Shown: one piece after another, positions 41,366 to 50,508 of the stretch
Layout of the letters: every line of letters begins with the position of its first letter
How positions within the stretch are numbered: the first letter of the stretch is position 1
NCBI GenBank assembly: GCA_036269135.1
Contig: DATASQ010000033.1
Coordinates: forward strand, 1 to 64,000
DNA length: 64,000 nucleotides
From: Palsa-343 sp036269135
GTDB lineage: Bacteria > Acidobacteriota > Terriglobia > Terriglobales > Acidobacteriaceae
Direction: 5' to 3'
Translations under genes and position numbers: made by a program
Notes under the pieces: model-generated
Seen by the model: only the letters and a program-made list of their open reading frames with translations
What the model was told of the DNA's origin: nothing
Databases searched by the model: none

Positions 41366-44032
41366 ATGAAGAAACAGTCTGTCTCACTTTTGGTTGCTTT
41401 CCTGCTCGCGATTGCTGTGCAGGTGAAGGCGCAAACAGGTCTGCCCGGAAGCTCGGAGGAGGGCCAGAGCAACCCTGGAGCGTCGGTAGATTGTTCGGAT
41501 CCACTTCTGGCCATGTCTTCGCAATGCCAGGGTTTGACCGGCATGGGACAGACGTCTCTTTACCCGTCGACGTCCACTTTTCCATCGGGCGGGATGGGCG
41601 GGATGGGCGGGCAAACAGGGATGCCCTACTCACAAAATTCCGTGTATACGGACAACGAAAGTCTGGTGCGGCAGAACGCCGCGAAGCAGCAGCCGCCGAT
41701 TCATCTTCCTCCAGAGGCGCTCACCGATTTTCAGAAATTTGTCGCTTCGACCAGCGGGCAGGTTCTTCCGATTTACGGAGGAAACCTGTTCCGCGATGTC
41801 CCGTCCACATTTGCTCCGCTGGATCTGGCGCCGGTGCCGCCGACTTACGTTCTGGGGCCGGGCGATGAGCTGCGCGTTCGCGTGTGGGGACAGATCAATT
41901 TCCGCGCCAATCTGCTCGTCGACCGGTCGGGAGAGGTATATCTGCCCCAGGTGGGTCCGGTGCACGTGGCGGGTCTGCCGTTCTCGGATCTGGATGCCCA
42001 TCTGCGGCAGGCGATCGGGCGGGTGTACCGCCATTTCGACCTGACGGCGGACCTGGGCCAGATCCGGTCGATTCAGGTGTATGTGGCGGGGCAGGCGCGG
42101 CGGCCTGGCGTGTACACGGTGAGCGCGCTGAGCACGCTGGTGGATGCGCTGTTTGCGAGCGGCGGCCCTTCGCCGTCGGGATCGCTGCGTGCCATCGAGG
42201 TCCATCGGGCGGGCGCCGTGGTCACGGTCTTCGATCTCTACGATCTGTTGATCCACGGGGACAAGTCGAAGGATGTCAGCCTGGAATCGGGGGATGTGAT
42301 TTTCATTCCTCCGGTGGGCCCGCAGGCGGCGTTGACGGGCAGCGTGAAAAACCCTGCGATCTATGAGTTGCGGAAGGGCGAGACGCTGGGCGGCCTGATA
42401 GCCGATGCCGGCGGCGCATCGGTGATCGCCGACCGGGCGCGGATTTCCATTGAGCGGATCGACGATCACCACGATCGCGCCGCAATGGAGGTTACGTGGA
42501 ACCCGACGGGTCTGGCGACAGTCGCGCGAGATGGGGATCTGGTGCGCGTGTTCTCGATCATCCCGATATACCAGAAGACGGTCACGCTGCGGGGGAACAC
42601 CGCGAATCAGGGGCGGTTTGCCTGGCATCCAGGGATGAGGGTCAGCGATCTGATCCCGGACAAGGATTCTCTGATCACGCGGAATTACTGGTGGCGGCGG
42701 GCGCAGCTGGGGCTCCCCGCGCCGGAGTTTCAGCCGCTGCAGAATTTCCCGAAACTCATGCAGCCGAGTGCGCCGGAGGATCTGCCGCGGGGACGTTTTC
42801 TGGGGACACAGAACCTGGAGCCCGGAACCGAAAACCTGAGCGGCAATGCCGCGGAAAACAGCGAAGCGGGCAAGGCTGCGAACGCTGGGGATGCGCAGAG
42901 CGCCACCGGCACCAGCGATGCAGGACAGAATGGCATGCCCCCGACGGCTTCCGCGACAGGGGCGCTGCCGGCGTCGCAGACCGCGGGAAACACGGCTCTG
43001 GCAGCCGAGCAGCCGGCGGCAGGACTGGCGAAGGGAACGGCGGAGCCGCGGCTGACGGTGGGGCCGGTCGCGCCCGAGATCGACTGGGACTATGCGGTGA
43101 TCGAGCGCATGGACCCGAAAACGCTGAAGACCATACTGATCCCGTTCGATCTGGGACGGCTGGTGCTGGATCACGATGAGACTCAGGATCTTGCGCTGCT
43201 GCCGGGCGACGTGGTTTCGATCTTCTCGCAGAACGATGTGCGGGTGCCGGTGGCGCAGCAGACGAAGTTTGTGCGGCTGGATGGCGAATTCGCGCACGCG
43301 GGCGTTTACACGGTACTGCCGGGAGAGACGCTGCGGGATCTGGTGAAGCGGGCGGGCGGTTTCACATCGAATGCGTATTTGTACGGTTCGGAGTTCACCC
43401 GGCAGTCGACACGGGTGATGCAGCAGCGGCGGATGGATGAATACGTGCAGACGCTGGACATGGAGATGCAGCGAGGGAACCTGGCGCTGGCGTCTTCAGC
43501 GGCGGCTACCCCGCAGGATCTGGCCAGCGGAGCCGTAGCGCAGAGCAGCGAACAGGCGGTCATCAGCCGGCTGCGCCAGATGCGGGCCACGGGACGGATC
43601 GTCCTGGAGTTCAGGAGCGGAAGCAGCGGGGTGGATGCGCTGCCGGACATTCAACTGGAGGACGGAGACCGATTCGTGGTGCCACCGGTGCCGGCCAGCG
43701 TGAATGTGGTGGGCGCGGTGTACGACCAGAGTTCGTTTCTGTACGAGGCCAACCGGCGGGCGGGCGATTACCTGCACCTGGCGGGCGGACCCGATCGGGA
43801 CGCGGACCGGCAGCACGTCTTCGTTATCCGGGCGGATGGCTCGGTGGTGAGCCGCGAGGCGGAAAGCGGGATCTGGGGCAATGAGTTCCAGAGCCTGCGG
43901 ATGAACCCGGGCGATACAATTGTGGTGCCGGAGAAGGTTTTCAAGCCGTCCGGCATGCGAGCCTTCCTGGACTGGTCGCAGATCTTTTCCCAGTTCGCGC
44001 TTGGGGCTGCAACAATCAATCTGCTGTATTAA
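41366..44032 (+). CDS. Wza-like polysaccharide export protein with multiple SLBB domains
   Basis: This is an 888-residue outer-membrane export protein. The ATG at 41366 gives a signal peptide (MKKQSVSLLVAFLLAIAVQVKAQ). A Gly-rich stretch (GGMGGMGGQTG) precedes the polysaccharide export domain (PTYVLGPGDELRVRVWGQI near residue 161). Several SLBB domains follow (VYVAGQARRPGVYTVSALS, ALTGSVKNPAIYELRKGET, VRLDGEFAHAGVYTVLPGE, VNVVGAVYDQSSFLYE). A 100-residue Ala/Gly/Thr-rich linker at about 465-563 separates the SLBB repeats and is unusual. It lies 48 bp upstream of the Wzz-like gene. Confidence 0.94.
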   Translation: MKKQSVSLLVAFLLAIAVQVKAQTGLPGSSEEGQSNPGASVDCSDPLLAMSSQCQGLTGMGQTSLYPSTSTFPSGGMGGMGGQTGMPYSQNSVYTDNESLVRQNAAKQQPPIHLPPEALTDFQKFVASTSGQVLPIYGGNLFRDVPSTFAPLDLAPVPPTYVLGPGDELRVRVWGQINFRANLLVDRSGEVYLPQVGPVHVAGLPFSDLDAHLRQAIGRVYRHFDLTADLGQIRSIQVYVAGQARRPGVYTVSALSTLVDALFASGGPSPSGSLRAIEVHRAGAVVTVFDLYDLLIHGDKSKDVSLESGDVIFIPPVGPQAALTGSVKNPAIYELRKGETLGGLIADAGGASVIADRARISIERIDDHHDRAAMEVTWNPTGLATVARDGDLVRVFSIIPIYQKTVTLRGNTANQGRFAWHPGMRVSDLIPDKDSLITRNYWWRRAQLGLPAPEFQPLQNFPKLMQPSAPEDLPRGRFLGTQNLEPGTENLSGNAAENSEAGKAANAGDAQSATGTSDAGQNGMPPTASATGALPASQTAGNTALAAEQPAAGLAKGTAEPRLTVGPVAPEIDWDYAVIERMDPKTLKTILIPFDLGRLVLDHDETQDLALLPGDVVSIFSQNDVRVPVAQQTKFVRLDGEFAHAGVYTVLPGETLRDLVKRAGGFTSNAYLYGSEFTRQSTRVMQQRRMDEYVQTLDMEMQRGNLALASSAAATPQDLASGAVAQSSEQAVISRLRQMRATGRIVLEFRSGSSGVDALPDIQLEDGDRFVVPPVPASVNVVGAVYDQSSFLYEANRRAGDYLHLAGGPDRDADRQHVFVIRADGSVVSREAESGIWGNEFQSLRMNPGDTIVVPEKVFKPSGMRAFLDWSQIFSQFALGAATINLLY

Positions 44033-44080
44033 GCGGGAGCTGAGGAGGCACCGCGCCGGTCCGGCAGTGGTGGCAAATGA

Positions 44081-45352
44081 ATGGCGACAGAGACGCACTA
44101 TTCCGGCCTGAATGAGGATTCCGTCTCTTTTTCCGGGCCGGGCCCGTCGGGAAAGAGCCCAAAGGACGACGAGATTTCATTGCTGGATCTGCTGATCGTG
44201 GTGGCAGAGCGGAAGCGTCTGGTCCTGTATTGCACGGCGGCGTTCGCCATCGTATCTGTGGTGATCTCGCTGATCTGGCCGAAATCGTTCAGGGCGGAGT
44301 CGATTCTGATGCCCCCGCACCAGCCGTCCTCGGTAGGCAATCTGCTGACCGCCGAACTGGGCAGTCTGGGCGGAATGGCGGCGCTGGCGGGCGGCGCGAT
44401 GGGAATCAAGAACCCGAACGACATGTACGTGGGCATGCTGCGGAGCCAGACCGTCGAAGATGCGATGGTGAAGAAGTTCGGCCTGATGCAGGAGTACCAC
44501 GCGCGCTACCTGTCGGCGGCGCGCAAAGCGTTCGAGGGTCACGTGACGGTGGATGGAAGCGGCAAGGACGGGATGATCCATATTAGCGTGGAGGATCACA
44601 ACCCGGAAAAAGCCGCGGCGATGGCCAACGGGTATGTGGATGCCTTTCGGCATTTGTCGGAGGGGCTGGCCATCACGGAGGCTTCGCAGCGGCGGCTGTT
44701 CTTCCAGCAGCAACTGGAGCAGGCGAAGGATAACCTGGCCAATGCCGAAGAAGCGCTGAAGAAGACCGAGCAGACGACAGGACTGATCCAGCTGGACAGT
44801 CAGGCACGGGCCCTGATCGAGACCGCGGCGGCGCTGCGGGCGCAGATCACCGCCAAAGAAGTGCAGCTCCAGGCGATGGAAACCTACGCGACGGGGGAGA
44901 ATTCGCAGATTGTGGAGGTCCAGCAGGAACTGGACAGCCTGCGCGCGCAGCTGACCAAGCTGGGCGGCAATGAAGAGAACCCCAGCGCATTTTTCCCGCC
45001 CAAAGGAAGAGTGCCGGAAGTGGGGCTGGAATACGTCCGCAAGCTGCGCGACGTGAAGTATTACGAAACGATCTTCGAGCTGCTGGCGAAGGAGCTGGAG
45101 ATCGCCAAGATCGATGAAGCGCGGGAGGGCTCGTTCGTGCAGGTGGTCGATCCCGCGATCGTGCCCGATCGCAAATCGTCGCCGAAACGGGGGCTGATCG
45201 TGATCGTCTCCACGATGGTGGGGTTCTTCCTCGGCATATTGGCGGCGCTGGTACAGGCGGGGTTGAGCCGTTTGCGCGAGGATCCGGAGTCAGGGCCGAA
45301 GATGGCTCTGCTGCGGGCCGCTCTTTCGCGAAGGCCGCCGCCCGCAGGGTAG
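44081..45352 (+). CDS. Wzz-family chain-length determinant protein
   Basis: This is a 423-residue inner-membrane protein of the Wzz/polysaccharide co-polymerase family without a kinase domain. Two membrane helices frame a large helical periplasmic part: the first at about 47-70 (LVLYCTAAFAIVSVVISLIW) and the second near 370-395 (GLIVIVSTMVGFFLGILAALV), preceded by the typical DPAIVPDRKSSPKRG motif. Together with the Wza-like protein it forms the export/length-control module. Confidence 0.94.
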   Translation: MATETHYSGLNEDSVSFSGPGPSGKSPKDDEISLLDLLIVVAERKRLVLYCTAAFAIVSVVISLIWPKSFRAESILMPPHQPSSVGNLLTAELGSLGGMAALAGGAMGIKNPNDMYVGMLRSQTVEDAMVKKFGLMQEYHARYLSAARKAFEGHVTVDGSGKDGMIHISVEDHNPEKAAAMANGYVDAFRHLSEGLAITEASQRRLFFQQQLEQAKDNLANAEEALKKTEQTTGLIQLDSQARALIETAAALRAQITAKEVQLQAMETYATGENSQIVEVQQELDSLRAQLTKLGGNEENPSAFFPPKGRVPEVGLEYVRKLRDVKYYETIFELLAKELEIAKIDEAREGSFVQVVDPAIVPDRKSSPKRGLIVIVSTMVGFFLGILAALVQAGLSRLREDPESGPKMALLRAALSRRPPPAG

Positions 45353-45362
45353 GTTCGGTCAC

Positions 45363-45377
45363 GGCCGGATTTCGGCC
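45363..45377. terminator. Small hairpin between convergent genes
   Basis: GGCCG and CGGCC form a 5-bp stem around GATTT, between the wzz-like gene and the convergent manD gene, followed by ACTCTTTC on the + strand. Weak candidate terminator. Confidence 0.3.
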
Positions 45378-45399
45378 ACTCTTTCAGAATTTCATCCGG

Positions 45400-46608
45400 C
45401 TACCAGTCGGTTACCGTGCCATCGAGCCTGCGCAGGACGGGGAGATACGCGCGCTGGTACGGGTGTTTTGCGGCGAGCTTCTCATCGAGATCGACGCCCA
45501 GGCCGGGGCCGTCGCCAGGAAACATGTAGCCATTTTCGAAACGATACGTGTGTGGGAAGACCGCATCGGTCTCGGGGTTGTGGGGCATGTGTTCCTGGAT
45601 GCCGAAGTTGTGAACGGCCAGGCCAAAATGCAGCGCGGCGGCCAGGCACACGGGCGAAAGATCGGTGGGCCCGTGGCAGCCGGTCTTCACGTGGTAGAGG
45701 TCGGCGAAGTCGGCGATCTTTTTGAGCGCGGTGAAGCCGCCGGCATGAGTGAGGGTGAGCCGGACATAGTCGATCGACTGGTGGCGGATGAGGTCGTGGA
45801 CATCCCAGATGGAGTTGAGGACTTCACCGGTGGCGATGGGTGTGGTGGTGTGCTCGCGAATGACACGGAAGCCTTCCTGAAATTCGGCGGGCACGGGATC
45901 TTCCATCCAGAAGAGGTGAAAAGGCTCGAGCTCCTTGCCAAGACGCGCGGCTTCAATGGGCGTGAGGCGGTGGTGGCAGTCGTGGAGCAGGTGGAGGTCG
46001 TCGCCGAAGCGCTCGCGCACGCGGGCGAAGAGCTTCGGAACGTGGAGGAGATATTTCTCCGTAGACCAGCGGCTCTCGGAAGGCAGGCCGCGCTCGGCGG
46101 GCTCGTAGGGGACTCCGGCTTTGGGAACGCCGTAGGTCGCGTCGAGCCCGGGGATGCCGCTCTGCACGCGAATGGCTTTGTAGCCCATTGCCTGGTGGCG
46201 CGCGACGTCGTCGAGAGCTTCTTCGATGTCGTTGCCGTGGGCGTGGCAGTAAACAAGGACGGCGTCGCGGCTGCGTCCGCCGAGGAGATTGTAGACGGGG
46301 GTGTTGAGGGCTTTGCCCTTGATGTCCCAGAGGGCCATGTCGACGGCGCCGATGGCGGACATGGTGACGGGACCGCGACGCCAGTAGGCTCCGCGATAGA
46401 GGTATTGCCAGATGTCCTCGGTCTGGAAGGGATCGCGGTTCAGAATGCAGGGGAGGACATGGTCGGTGAGATAGCTGGCGACGGCGAGCTCGCGGCCGTT
46501 GAGGGTGGCGTCGCCCAGGCCGTAGAGACCTTCGTCGGTTTCAATCTTGAGCGTGACGAAGTTGCGGCCGGGGGAACAGACGTTGACGGTGGCACGGGCG
46601 ATCTTCAT
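45400..46608 (-). CDS. manD: D-mannonate dehydratase (enolase superfamily)
   Basis: This is a 402-residue enzyme that dehydrates D-mannonate to 2-keto-3-deoxy-D-gluconate in hexuronate breakdown. The correct start is ATG 46608 (MKIARATVNVCSPGRNFVTL); a longer frame upstream belongs to the neighbouring gene's region. Key features of ManD are visible: HDCHHRLTPIEAARL, FWMEDPVPAEF, TPIATGEVLNSIWD (metal ligands and the ATGEV signature) and KTGCHGPTDLSPV. Its start overlaps the stop of the winged-helix gene. The nearby GH67 alpha-glucuronidase and SDR gene support a glucuronate pathway. Confidence 0.95.
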   Translation of the reverse strand: MKIARATVNVCSPGRNFVTLKIETDEGLYGLGDATLNGRELAVASYLTDHVLPCILNRDPFQTEDIWQYLYRGAYWRRGPVTMSAIGAVDMALWDIKGKALNTPVYNLLGGRSRDAVLVYCHAHGNDIEEALDDVARHQAMGYKAIRVQSGIPGLDATYGVPKAGVPYEPAERGLPSESRWSTEKYLLHVPKLFARVRERFGDDLHLLHDCHHRLTPIEAARLGKELEPFHLFWMEDPVPAEFQEGFRVIREHTTTPIATGEVLNSIWDVHDLIRHQSIDYVRLTLTHAGGFTALKKIADFADLYHVKTGCHGPTDLSPVCLAAALHFGLAVHNFGIQEHMPHNPETDAVFPHTYRFENGYMFPGDGPGLGVDLDEKLAAKHPYQRAYLPVLRRLDGTVTDW

Positions 46609-47720
46609 CGTTGCCTCGTTGCTTTGGGTTTCGGAGTGCGCGCTCTTCGGCCAGACGTTTCGCCTGCCAGCGTTTTGCCGGTGAACTGGGCATAGCGCTC
46701 GGCTGCGGCGGCAAGGCCGGCTTGTTCTTTCCTGTTCAGGATACGCAGGAGCGATGGGGTTACAGCGACGGTATTGCCTGGGAGAAGCGTGCGCTTCCAG
46801 GTTCCGGCGATGCGGCCGTTGACGAGGATATTGGCGGCCAGGCCGTGGCTGATGGCCGGCAGGACAGAGGCGTCCGCCGCAGCGGTGCGATCCGCATAGG
46901 CGACGGTGTACTCGTCGAAGGGGGGCAGCAGGAGGACCGCGCACGGGCCGTCGGGCGGGGCGGGGCTCTCGCGCATCTGCCAGTATTCGGCTCCATCGAT
47001 TGCGATCGGCGTGAGGCGATCGGCAATCAGCGACAGGGCGCGCCGCGCTTCGGCCATCGGCAGACCGGACCACCAGGCGAAGTCTTTCACGGTGGCGGGG
47101 CCGTGGCTTTGCAAGTACATCCGAGCGAGTTCAGCGAGGGCTTCGTCGCCGGAGAGATCTCTGCCGCGCGGGGTCCAGTCCTCGAGCAGGGCGAAGGTGG
47201 GCTGATTCTTTCGACACGCGGCGATACAGATCAGTCCGGCCTGGGCCCAGTGAGTGAGCAGATGCAGGCCGACGGTCTCGGTGCGGACACCGGCGGCATT
47301 GAAGCGCTGGTAGAGCTCGGTGCGTGTGAGCTGCTTGTCACCCGCCAGAGAAGCTTCAAGGACCTTGCCGGCGCGACGGAGGTGATCGTCGGTGATGCCC
47401 ATGGCGCGGTGGTAGGGCTTCATCCGATCAATGCCCCGCGGCGCCAGCAGGCGGACCATCCAGCGAGCGTCTTCCGCCGCCATGCAGTGGATGGTGCGGC
47501 GCATCGGCCAGCTGCGCACGATGGAGCGATCGGCGAGGGCCTGCTCGACCCGAGTTTCGGTAGCGTGACGCATGCGCAGACCGATGGCACAGAGGGAGCC
47601 TTTCAAATCCTGCGACTGGACGGCGCCGAACCAGCGCACAACGTCGGCTGGGTTGGTAAAGGACGGGCCGGTGAGCCGCTGGTTGTGCAGACGGAGCCGG
47701 ATGAGCTGCTGGCGGGTCAT
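46605..47720 (-). CDS. Winged-helix protein of the AlkZ-like DNA glycosylase superfamily
   Basis: This is a 371-residue protein with the winged-helix DNA-binding (HTH_42) fold shared with E. coli YcaQ and Streptomyces AlkZ glycosylases. The segment FGAVQSQDLKGSL (about residues 30-42) has a Q-x-Q motif like the catalytic Gln pair of AlkZ, which excises DNA crosslinks. Later elements (RRTIHCMAAEDARWM, WWSGLPMAEARRALSLI, PPFDEYTVAYADR) follow the family order. The gene overlaps manD by 4 bp and starts 5 bp from the aguA stop. It may be a repair enzyme carried in this operon, or a repurposed regulator. Confidence 0.85.
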   Translation of the reverse strand: MTRQQLIRLRLHNQRLTGPSFTNPADVVRWFGAVQSQDLKGSLCAIGLRMRHATETRVEQALADRSIVRSWPMRRTIHCMAAEDARWMVRLLAPRGIDRMKPYHRAMGITDDHLRRAGKVLEASLAGDKQLTRTELYQRFNAAGVRTETVGLHLLTHWAQAGLICIAACRKNQPTFALLEDWTPRGRDLSGDEALAELARMYLQSHGPATVKDFAWWSGLPMAEARRALSLIADRLTPIAIDGAEYWQMRESPAPPDGPCAVLLLPPFDEYTVAYADRTAAADASVLPAISHGLAANILVNGRIAGTWKRTLLPGNTVAVTPSLLRILNRKEQAGLAAAAERYAQFTGKTLAGETSGRRARTPKPKATRQR

Positions 47721-47725
47721 CGGGG

Positions 47726-50311
47726 TTACCTGCGATCCGGCTTGTGCGCCGGAATTGCGCGGATGGGCTCGGGCTTGATCTCGATGTAGTCGATGGGCGC
47801 GGGCTCGCCGTCGTTGGGATGCCCTTCGATGGTGAGGGTATCGCCGGGGCGCAGGGGCACACCCTGCAGCGTGTAGCGCGTGGAGGTGTCGCCGTTGGGG
47901 GCGTCGCCGGGAAGCGTGTTGTTGGCGGTCCAGGCGCCAATCGGCTGCTGGTTGAGTTTGAGCCGGAAGACCGAGGCCCCCTGGCGGTAATCGAAGTACT
48001 GGACGGCGACGGTATACCAGCCGGCGGACCGCTGGAAATGCAGCGAGGCGGTGCAGGCAGTCTGCTCATTGCAGACATACGCCAGGCCATTGGAGGCGGT
48101 TTCCCAGGGGTGGACGTCGATGGGGGTATAGCCCTGCAGCTGCATCTGCGAGGCGGTGGTGCGGTTGGGGTCGTGGTCGATGCGGTGCCGGTCGTCGGGA
48201 ATGCCGGAGATCTTTTTGAACCAGCGGTCGACTGCATCGCGCCAGACGATGGCCTGGCCGGCCTGGTATTCGAGCAGGCCGAGGGTCTTCTCGTAGCGCG
48301 GTCCGTCGATGAGACCGTCGAGGGTCTTCCATTGTGTGACGAAGCCCGCGGCTTCCCTGGCGCCGCGGTAGTGATCGTCGTAGATCGTCTGGATGACGGT
48401 TTTGCCGTTGCGCAGGCGGTAGGTATACGGCAGGTGATGCATGAAGAGGATGAGGTTGTCGGGGCAGGTCTTCAGCGATTCGTACAGGTGCGCGACCTGG
48501 GGCGGGTACTGGCCGATGAAGCCCGTGCCGGTGGCGACGGTGCGGTCCATGCCGACGCCGTTGTGGCCGGCGCGAATCCACTGGCCCCAGCCGTTGTGTT
48601 CCTGAGACTGCGGCGCCGGGCCAAAGTGAGGACCGGTAATGTTGGTGAGGGTCTGGAGGCCGAGGGGGCCGGTGTAGTCCTCGTAGATGCGCCAGGAAGC
48701 GAGGAGTATGCGGCTGACGGTGGAGACGACCTTTGGATCGTTGCCGAAGGTGAGGCGGGTCCAGTCGGTGGCGATGGTTTGCGGCGTGGTGTTGGGATTC
48801 CAGGCGAGGCGGCCGAAGCCGTAGAGGTTGGCCATGGAGAGCGGGTGGCTCATCCAGTTGGTGTCGAGGCCGACATTGGCGACGCCGATGTATCCGCCGA
48901 GAGGGCGATGAAAGGTCAGGCCATCAACGATGGATTTGAGAGGCGTGTCGCGGTTTTCAGCGTGGAGGTTGAAGTTCAGGTACGTGCTCCACTGGGTCGG
49001 CAGGTAGACGAGGTCGTGCGCCTGGCCCATGTATTCCTGGGTGATTTCGAGCTCGACGGCGGTGTTGGTTTTGCGGAGGCCGGCGAAGAGCGGGGAGACG
49101 GGCTCGCGGACCTGGAAATCGATGGGGCCATTTTTGATCTGGATGACGACGTTGTCGGCGAACTGTCCGTCGAGAGGATGGAAGATGTCGTACGCGGCGC
49201 GGGCGCGGTCGGCTTTCGGGTTGTTCCAGTCGAGGTGGTGGTTATAGACGAAGGCGCGGTACATGACGATACCGCCGTGAGACTTGAGCGCGGCGGCGAG
49301 CATGTTGGCGGCGTCGGCCGGGGTGCGTCCATAGCGGGAGGGCCCGGGCTGGCCTTCGGAGTCGGCTTTGACGACGAAGCCGGCGAAATCGGGGATGGCG
49401 GCGTAGATCTGGTCGACTTTGTCGCGCCACCAGGCGGCGACCTGCGGATTGCCGGGGTCGAAGGTATCGAGGCCGCCGATTTTTTGCGGGCTGGCAATGT
49501 CGACGGCGAGAGAGACGCGGACCCCCCATCCCCGGAACAGGTCGGCGATCCGGGCGATCTGGCTGATCGTTGCGGGGGCGAGGATGCGCGGGTCGGCATT
49601 GACGTTGTTGATGGTGCAGCCATTGATGCCGACCGAGGCGAGGAGACGTCCATAGGCGAAGACGCGGGTGAGATCGCTGCGGACGTGGCCGTCTTCAAAG
49701 AAGATGGAACGGCCGGCATAGCCGCGCTCGATGGAGCCGTCGAGGTTGTCCCATTGATTGACCCAGCGAATGGGCGCGGCGGGGGACTCGCTGCCTTCGA
49801 GGGCGGCGAAGGACTGGCCGCGGGCGATGCCGGAGAGGACGTGGAAGACGCCGTAGAGGAGGCCGCGGGAATCGGCGCCGGCAATGAGCCAGTCGGTGTG
49901 TCCCTGCACGGTGAGGGCGCTGATGGAGAAGCCTTCGGGGCGAAGGGGCGGCGGATGATAGCGCGGAAAGACTGCCTGAAGCTCCGCGGTGGTGCCGAGG
50001 ACCCACGCGCCGTAGTCGAGCGGCTGGGGCTCGACACGGAGGGTGCGGTGCAGCATGGAGTCCACGCCCTCCTGCAGCTGGCTTTGCGCGGCGGAGGCGA
50101 CCAGGGAGGAGTCGAGGTTGACGAGAGCGGGCGGCATCTGCGCGTACGCGGGGTCGGGGTGGGAGAGGAAAGGCGGCGCGTAGCGAACCCAGCCTCGGGA
50201 GCCGTCTTCGGCATGGGCGGCGCCCATGGAGAGGGCTGCGGCGCAGAGCAGAGAGGCAAGGGAACGGCGGAATCTGCGGGTTCTCACCATGGGAGCGGCT
50301 GAACGGTTCAT
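47726..50311 (-). CDS. aguA: GH67 alpha-glucuronidase
   Basis: This is an 861-residue exported enzyme that removes 4-O-methyl-glucuronic acid side groups from glucuronoxylan fragments. The ATG at 50311 gives a signal peptide after a basic segment (RTRRFRRSLASLLCAAALSMGAAHA). The GH67 active-site regions are all visible: GFVVKADSEGQPGPSRYG, KNGPIDFQVREP (catalytic Asp about residue 395) and ELEITQEYMGQ (catalytic Glu about 423). The N-terminal and C-terminal domains typical of the family are present, giving about 150 residues more than Geobacillus AguA. The stop lies 5 bp before the winged-helix gene. Confidence 0.94.
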   Translation of the reverse strand: MNRSAAPMVRTRRFRRSLASLLCAAALSMGAAHAEDGSRGWVRYAPPFLSHPDPAYAQMPPALVNLDSSLVASAAQSQLQEGVDSMLHRTLRVEPQPLDYGAWVLGTTAELQAVFPRYHPPPLRPEGFSISALTVQGHTDWLIAGADSRGLLYGVFHVLSGIARGQSFAALEGSESPAAPIRWVNQWDNLDGSIERGYAGRSIFFEDGHVRSDLTRVFAYGRLLASVGINGCTINNVNADPRILAPATISQIARIADLFRGWGVRVSLAVDIASPQKIGGLDTFDPGNPQVAAWWRDKVDQIYAAIPDFAGFVVKADSEGQPGPSRYGRTPADAANMLAAALKSHGGIVMYRAFVYNHHLDWNNPKADRARAAYDIFHPLDGQFADNVVIQIKNGPIDFQVREPVSPLFAGLRKTNTAVELEITQEYMGQAHDLVYLPTQWSTYLNFNLHAENRDTPLKSIVDGLTFHRPLGGYIGVANVGLDTNWMSHPLSMANLYGFGRLAWNPNTTPQTIATDWTRLTFGNDPKVVSTVSRILLASWRIYEDYTGPLGLQTLTNITGPHFGPAPQSQEHNGWGQWIRAGHNGVGMDRTVATGTGFIGQYPPQVAHLYESLKTCPDNLILFMHHLPYTYRLRNGKTVIQTIYDDHYRGAREAAGFVTQWKTLDGLIDGPRYEKTLGLLEYQAGQAIVWRDAVDRWFKKISGIPDDRHRIDHDPNRTTASQMQLQGYTPIDVHPWETASNGLAYVCNEQTACTASLHFQRSAGWYTVAVQYFDYRQGASVFRLKLNQQPIGAWTANNTLPGDAPNGDTSTRYTLQGVPLRPGDTLTIEGHPNDGEPAPIDYIEIKPEPIRAIPAHKPDRR

Positions 50312-50508
50312 TTTCGCAGAGGCGCGTTGCCTCGGCAGCGGGCTGCTTTGATCCGGAGTCAATACGCGACACGAACGATGGGCGTCACCCACAAATCCGG
50401 CTCGCGCGCTGTGGGCGGAGCAGAATCCACTCTAACTCTACACCGGACGGTACCGCAGCCTGGCGGCCTGGACGGCGAGGGATTTTCAGGAGGCAGGGTA
50501 GCGGGCAG

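Noticed and set aside
41630..43297. Open frame of 555 codons on - strand
   Set aside because: Antisense to the Wza-like protein; Arg/His/Gln-rich shadow.
47744..50302. Open frame of 852 codons on + strand
   Set aside because: Antisense to the GH67 alpha-glucuronidase, whose active-site motifs are clear.
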